DNA of 9,731 nt. Origin: an uncultured Granulosicoccaceae bacterium (GTDB lineage Bacteria; Pseudomonadota; Gammaproteobacteria; CALCKW01). Below are positions 6,570 through 9,731 of the stretch, in pieces (position 1 is the first letter of the stretch; every line of letters starts with the position of its first letter). The position numbers and the translations under genes are program-made. Under the pieces are notes generated by a model. The model saw nothing but the letters and a program-made list of their open reading frames with translations. It did not search any database and was not told where the DNA came from. The DNA is taken from NCBI GenBank assembly GCA_937941555.1, contig CALDHJ010000352.1:1-9731 (forward strand), in the 5' to 3' direction.

Positions 6570-6591
6570 AGAGGCGGCGCGCTCCGTCTCT
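6570..6591 (+). terminator. Weak hairpin after fleQ
   Basis: AGAGGCGG (6570-6577) pairs with CCGTCTCT (6584-6591) in an 8-bp stem with one G-U pair and a six-base loop, 8 bases after the fleQ stop. No T run follows; the next bases are AT-rich (AAGTTGTTGAAATAAAATG). It may be an imperfect or Rho-assisted end of the fleQ transcript. Confidence 0.35.
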
Positions 6592-6620
6592 AAGTTGTTG
6601 AAATAAAATGTAACATCTTG

Positions 6621-6636
6621 TGGCATTGAACCTGCA
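6621..6636 (+). promoter_or_regulatory. Sigma-54 promoter for fleSR
   Basis: TGGCAT (6621-6626), 5 bases, then CTGCA (6632-6636) match TGGCAY-N5-TTGCW; the invariant GG (6622-6623) and GC (6634-6635) are separated by exactly 10 bases. The predicted start is near 6647, giving a leader of about 28 bases to the fleS ATG. This is the expected FleQ-dependent promoter of the fleSR operon. An AT-rich block (6591-6620) lies directly upstream. Confidence 0.85.
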
Positions 6637-6637
6637 T

Positions 6638-6663
6638 CGGGTGTGGAGACTTATTCGCACCCG
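6638..6663. repeat. Inverted repeat on the fleS transcription start
   Basis: CGGGTGTG (6638-6645) and CGCACCCG (6656-6663) form an inverted repeat matching at 7 of 8 positions (one pairs as G-U in RNA) with a 10-base spacer. It straddles the predicted sigma-54 start near 6647. FleQ is known to bind close to or downstream of some sigma-54 flagellar promoters, so this could be an operator. It could instead be a hairpin near the 5' end of the mRNA, although the left arm lies mostly before the start. Confidence 0.45.
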
Positions 6664-6674
6664 TCGAGCAGTTC

Positions 6675-7721
6675 ATGCCGCAGCTTCCCCAGATCGATCG
6701 CGCCGCACCTCAGCGCAAGGCGCAGACCGGCTCGCACGCCCCGCGCGACGGCGTGCTCGACTCCCCCATGCCCCTCGCTCAGCGAGTGGAGCAATTCGGT
6801 GCCGCGGCGCTCGTTGTCGACAGTGACGGCATTGTTCAGGCGCTGAACAACCGTGCTGCACGAATTCTTGGTCATGGCAGCATCGGACTGTCATGGGACT
6901 CGGTGTGCGAATTCCTGTTTCCACTGGGTACCGGCCATTCGGCGACTCTCGATGACGGCACGGTGGTCGAGAAAATCGAGGCAGAGCAAACGCAATCCGG
7001 TGAGCGGATCATTCTCCTGCTCGAGCAGAGCCAGCCGGCCCACATGCAATCGGCAAGCACGACAGGTGCCGTGCTTGCACATCAGCTGCGCACGCCCCTG
7101 TCCACAGCTGTCTTGTATGTCTCACGCCTGGCGTGTGAGAAAAACCTCTCTTCGCAACATCGCCAGTGGTTGGTCCGCACGCAGGAGCAACTGTCTGCTG
7201 CTGAGCGCATGGTTGACAACCTGTTGATGTTTGCAAAGCAAAGCGCTTTTGCAACAGAGACCCTGTCGCTTGCAGATGTGGTCAACGGTGCGCGCAAGAG
7301 CTGTGAAGCGCAGATCACTGAAGCGGCCATGCAATGCCGGGTCGACATTGCGGCAGAACACCTGCCGGTTCTGGGTAACCGCGTTGCGCTGGTGTCCGCC
7401 ATTTCAAATCTGGTGACCAATGCCTGCTGCCATGCGGCGGGCTCGTCACTGGTGATTTCAGCCCACCGCAACGACAGCAATCGCGGCGAGATCTGCGTGC
7501 GCGACAGTGGGCCGGGATTCAACAACGGTGGCAACGCCTTGCACCCTCAGCAACCGGGCTCACCGAAACGAAGCGGCCTCGGTATGTCGGTCGCACAGCA
7601 TGTGATTGAACAACACGGTGGTTCACTGACCGCCGCCAACCACTCAGACGGCGGCGCGCTGGTGCGCGTCGAACTGCCGCTCGCGCGGTGCGCGGCCGAC
7701 AGCGTCGAAGTCTCGATTTAA
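6675..7721 (+). CDS. fleS: Flagellar sensor histidine kinase FleS
   Basis: A 348-residue cytoplasmic histidine kinase with no membrane segment. It would autophosphorylate and pass the phosphate to FleR. A proline- and basic-rich N-terminus (1-30) leads to a PAS-like sensor region (about 34-116). The HisKA helix has the H-box AHQLRTPLS with phosphoacceptor H136. The HATPase region has the N-box SNLVTNACCHA (N245, N249), G1 box DSGPG (277-281) and G2 box GLGMSVAQHVIEQHGG (301-316). The ATG at 6675 is chosen because it lies just inside the predicted sigma-54 transcript; a second in-frame ATG at 6765 region would remove only the unconserved leader, and neither has a strong ribosome-binding site. 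fleR begins 29 bases after the stop. Confidence 0.93.
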   Translation: MPQLPQIDRAAPQRKAQTGSHAPRDGVLDSPMPLAQRVEQFGAAALVVDSDGIVQALNNRAARILGHGSIGLSWDSVCEFLFPLGTGHSATLDDGTVVEKIEAEQTQSGERIILLLEQSQPAHMQSASTTGAVLAHQLRTPLSTAVLYVSRLACEKNLSSQHRQWLVRTQEQLSAAERMVDNLLMFAKQSAFATETLSLADVVNGARKSCEAQITEAAMQCRVDIAAEHLPVLGNRVALVSAISNLVTNACCHAAGSSLVISAHRNDSNRGEICVRDSGPGFNNGGNALHPQQPGSPKRSGLGMSVAQHVIEQHGGSLTAANHSDGGALVRVELPLARCAADSVEVSI

Positions 7722-7739
7722 CAGAACGGAACCTTGTTC

Positions 7740-7748
7740 AGGGGAGAG
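7740..7748 (+). promoter_or_regulatory. Ribosome-binding site that sets the fleR start
   Basis: AGGGGAGAG ends 2 bases before the ATG at 7751, with its AGGGG core about 6 bases away. An upstream GTG at 7688 in the same frame would overlap the end of fleS and add 21 residues ahead of the receiver domain, with no such site. The ATG at 7751 gives MQKAHILVVDDD, a normal receiver N-terminus. Confidence 0.85.
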
Positions 7749-7750
7749 CA

Positions 7751-9124
7751 ATGCAAAAAGCCCATATTCTGGTCGTTGATGATGATGCAGCTATGCGTCA
7801 GGCCATGGCGGACATACTGGTCGATGATGGTTTTGAAGTCACCGATGCAGCCAATGCCCACGATGCCTTGACCATGTTGCACAGTGCATCGCACTTTGAT
7901 CTCGTCCTGAGCGATGTGCAGATGCGCCCAATGGATGGCGTCTCATTGCTGAAATCGGTACGTGAAGCGCGTATGGAACTGCCCGTGGTGCTGATGACTG
8001 CGTTCGGTACGGTGGAGCAAGCGGTTGAAACGCTGCAGGCCGGTGCTTCGCACTATCTCGCCAAACCCGTTGACTCTACCAAGCTCATCGACACCGTGCG
8101 TGCGCTGACCGAGCGACGCGATGCGATCGGCGGTGATTTTGTCGCGGGCGACGAAAAGACGATGGAACTCCTGCAACTCGCACGGCGGGTGGCGGAGTCG
8201 GAAGTCTCCGTGATGATCAGTGGACCGTCTGGCGCCGGTAAGGAAGTCATGGCGCGTTACATTCACAACAACTCGCAGCGCGCTGACAAGCCCTTTGTGG
8301 CGATCAACTGCGCTGCGATCCCCGAGAACATGCTCGAAGCCGTGTTGTTCGGCTACGAGAAAGGCGCCTACACCGGTGCCCACCGCTCGATGCCGGGCAA
8401 ATTCGAACAAGCCCAGGGTGGCACCCTGTTGCTCGATGAGATTTCGGAGATGGACCTCGGTTTGCAAGCGAAGCTGCTGCGGGTGCTCCAGGAGCGCGAA
8501 GTCGAACGCCTGGGCAGCCGCGAGTCGATCTCGCTCGACGTGCGCATCCTCGCGACGACGAACCGCAACCTGCGCATGGAAGTCGCAGCCAACCGTTTCC
8601 GCGAAGACTTGTTCTACCGCCTCAACGTGTTCCCTGTCCGACTGCCGCCGCTCGACGAGCGCGGTGACGACATCGAGCCGCTGGCGCGATTGTTTGTGGC
8701 CAAGCACACACCGGTCAAGGAATTGCCGAAGCCGATCAGTGCCGCCGCGGTGGCGCGATTGCGTCAACACAAATGGCCTGGCAACGTGCGCGAACTCGAC
8801 AATGTCATGCAGCGCGCGCTGGTCCTGACAGAAGGCCGCGAGATCGGTGTGGCGGATATTCATTTCGAAGAGCATGAACGCATGCCCGTCGAGCATTCCG
8901 ACGACACCGCAGCACCTGCAGCAGCGGCCGAAGGCCCGCTTGGCAATACGCTGAAAAGCCGCGAGAGCGAGATGATTCTCGATGCGTTGAAGGCGTGTAA
9001 CGGCAGTCGCAAAGCCGCGGCCGAGGCGCTGGGTATCTCACCGCGCACACTGCGATACAAGCTCTCGCGCTTGCGTGAACAGGGCATTCGTGTGCCAGAA
9101 GCCTACGGCTACAGCAACGTCTAG
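7751..9124 (+). CDS. fleR: Sigma-54-dependent response regulator FleR
   Basis: A 457-residue NtrC-type response regulator, partner of FleS, that activates sigma-54 promoters of hook and basal-body genes. The receiver (1-120) is complete: acidic DDD at 10-12, phosphoacceptor D55 in LVLSDVQM, T83 and K105. The AAA+ domain (about 130-355) has Walker A GPSGAGKE (158-165), GAYTGA (205-210) in place of the usual GAFTGA, Walker B LLLDE (226-230) and the arginine-rich FREDLFYRLNVFP segment (283-295). The Fis-type helix-turn-helix lies at about 415-442 (GSRKAAAEALGISPRTLRYK). An Ala-rich linker (about 388-394) joins the two. It shares an operon with fleS; fliE follows after 14 bases, so read-through into fliE is likely. 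Confidence 0.96.
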   Translation: MQKAHILVVDDDAAMRQAMADILVDDGFEVTDAANAHDALTMLHSASHFDLVLSDVQMRPMDGVSLLKSVREARMELPVVLMTAFGTVEQAVETLQAGASHYLAKPVDSTKLIDTVRALTERRDAIGGDFVAGDEKTMELLQLARRVAESEVSVMISGPSGAGKEVMARYIHNNSQRADKPFVAINCAAIPENMLEAVLFGYEKGAYTGAHRSMPGKFEQAQGGTLLLDEISEMDLGLQAKLLRVLQEREVERLGSRESISLDVRILATTNRNLRMEVAANRFREDLFYRLNVFPVRLPPLDERGDDIEPLARLFVAKHTPVKELPKPISAAAVARLRQHKWPGNVRELDNVMQRALVLTEGREIGVADIHFEEHERMPVEHSDDTAAPAAAAEGPLGNTLKSRESEMILDALKACNGSRKAAAEALGISPRTLRYKLSRLREQGIRVPEAYGYSNV

Positions 9125-9138
9125 AGAGAGCACGACAC

Positions 9139-9477
9139 GTGGCAACACCAGTCAACACCGCCCGCCTGATGGGGCAACTCGAGATGATGCGCGCGATGGC
9201 GGCCCAGGAAGTGGGCCAACTCGAGCCGTCAGCTCAGACGTTGTCGTCGCCGGCCGGGCAGTTTGCGGATCTGTTGAAATCACAAGTCGAGAACGTGACC
9301 CGCGCGCAAGATACGGCGCGCGGCCTCGCGGAGGCGTTTGAAGTGGGTGATCCGGGCGTTGACCTGGTTGACGTGATGATCGCCGCTCAGAAATCTCGCG
9401 TGCAATTCGAAGCACTTGCTGAGGTGCGCAACAAATTGTTGGGCGCCTATCAGGAAGTGATGTCGATGCAGGTGTGA
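9139..9477 (+). CDS. fliE: Flagellar hook-basal body protein FliE
   Basis: A 112-residue protein that joins the MS ring (FliF) to the proximal rod (FlgB) and is among the first substrates of the flagellar export apparatus. The N-terminal half is variable and predicted helical. The conserved C-terminal half (about 37-112) has FADLLKSQVENV, DPGVDLVDVMIAAQKSRVQFEA and a final EVRNKLLGAYQEVMSMQV, the usual FliE ending. The start is GTG with GAGAGAG (9124-9130) 8 bases upstream. It follows fleR by 14 bases and precedes fliF by 39 bases, the standard order. No sigma-54 promoter of correct spacing was found in the fleR-fliE gap or the last 100 bases of fleR. Confidence 0.95.
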   Translation: MATPVNTARLMGQLEMMRAMAAQEVGQLEPSAQTLSSPAGQFADLLKSQVENVTRAQDTARGLAEAFEVGDPGVDLVDVMIAAQKSRVQFEALAEVRNKLLGAYQEVMSMQV

Positions 9478-9516
9478 CGGGTCCGGTGATGAACACAGTA
9501 ATGTTGAGAAAGAGGC

Positions 9517-9731
9517 ATGGCTGAGGCCGATGCAGCAGCAGTCGATCCCGCCCTTGCATCGGGTGGCGCAAGCGATTCACTGAGCAAGCTGGCGACGCCG
9601 ACACCGTGGCGCGACGCACCGGTCTTGCGTCAGGTCGGGGTGCTCGCGGCGCTTGCGGCCGTGGTTGCAATCGGCGTCGCTGTGGCGTTGTGGTCGCAAA
9701 CACCCAACTACCGGCCATTGTTCTCGGAGTT
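9517..9731 (+). CDS. fliF: Flagellar MS-ring protein FliF (5' part only)
   Basis: The first 71 codons of the inner-membrane protein that forms the MS ring, the base on which the rotor and export gate assemble. The window edge cuts it; full proteins are about 550-570 residues. A low-complexity cytoplasmic N-terminus (1-35, Ala, Asp and Ser rich) precedes a hydrophobic segment at about 39-58 (GVLAALAAVVAIGVAVALW), the first of two membrane helices in the family. The conserved QTPNYRPLFSE follows at 61-71. A purine-rich ribosome-binding site (GAGAAAGAGG, 9506-9515) lies just before the ATG. It is almost certainly cotranscribed with fliE. Confidence 0.93.
   Translation, partial: MAEADAAAVDPALASGGASDSLSKLATPTPWRDAPVLRQVGVLAALAAVVAIGVAVALWSQTPNYRPLFSE

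Noticed and set aside
7688..7750. Extended fleR start overlapping the end of fleS
   Set aside because: The extra 21 residues precede a normal receiver N-terminus, and a strong ribosome-binding site sits just before ATG 7751.
8419..8433. Sigma-54-like TGGCAC...TTGCT inside fleR
   Set aside because: The GG-GC spacing is 9 rather than 10, and the bases encode the conserved GGTLLLDE Walker B region, which explains the match.
9082..9095. GGGCAT...TGTGCC near the end of fleR as a fliE sigma-54 promoter
   Set aside because: The best alignment is one base short in spacing and the -12 element is poor; it also lies within coding sequence.
1..9731. Mobile element, CRISPR array, phage or defence system
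   Set aside because: All coding sequence is accounted for by standard flagellar genes; no transposase, integrase, attachment repeats or spaced direct repeats were seen.

Overview
The window is a chromosomal flagellar gene cluster from a gammaproteobacterium that makes a polar flagellum under FleQ-type control (Pseudomonas/Vibrio style). The organism is placed by gene content: a FleQ master regulator, a FleS/FleR two-component pair and fliE-fliF lie directly beside the flagellin and cap genes. The FhlDC-type enteric hierarchy does not use these regulators. Base composition is fairly GC-rich and uniform across the genes, with no mobile elements, tRNAs, rRNAs or CRISPR arrays. The genus cannot be fixed from the sequence alone.

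All ten genes are on the + strand. Region 1 (1-415) is a long non-coding, AT-richer region upstream of flagellin, with a terminator-like hairpin, a cluster of GTGTTT/AAACAC inverted repeats and a sigma-28 (FliA) promoter candidate. Region 2 (416-5011) is the late filament module: fliC (flagellin), fliD (filament cap), flaG, fliS (flagellin chaperone) and a fliT-like chaperone gene. fliC, fliD and flaG each have their own FliA-type promoter candidate, and fliC and fliD each end at a strong intrinsic terminator. Region 3 (5099-9124) is the regulatory module: fleQ, then a sigma-54 promoter driving fleS (sensor kinase) and fleR (response regulator). Region 4 (9139-9731) starts the basal-body operon with fliE and the first 71 codons of fliF, which is cut by the window edge.

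The inferred circuit is as follows. FleQ, a sigma-54 activator with an intact cyclic-di-GMP pocket and no receiver phosphoacceptor, turns on fleSR. FleS phosphorylates FleR at D55, and FleR activates further sigma-54 basal-body and hook genes. FliA then switches on fliC, fliD and flaG late in assembly. FliS and FliT chaperone the exported filament and cap subunits.

I do not see an undescribed system here. The points most worth checking are the repeat array upstream of fliC, an inverted repeat lying on the predicted fleS start site, two predicted IN-type modules in the flagellin variable region, the fliD-flaG gene order, and a GAYTGA loop in FleR.
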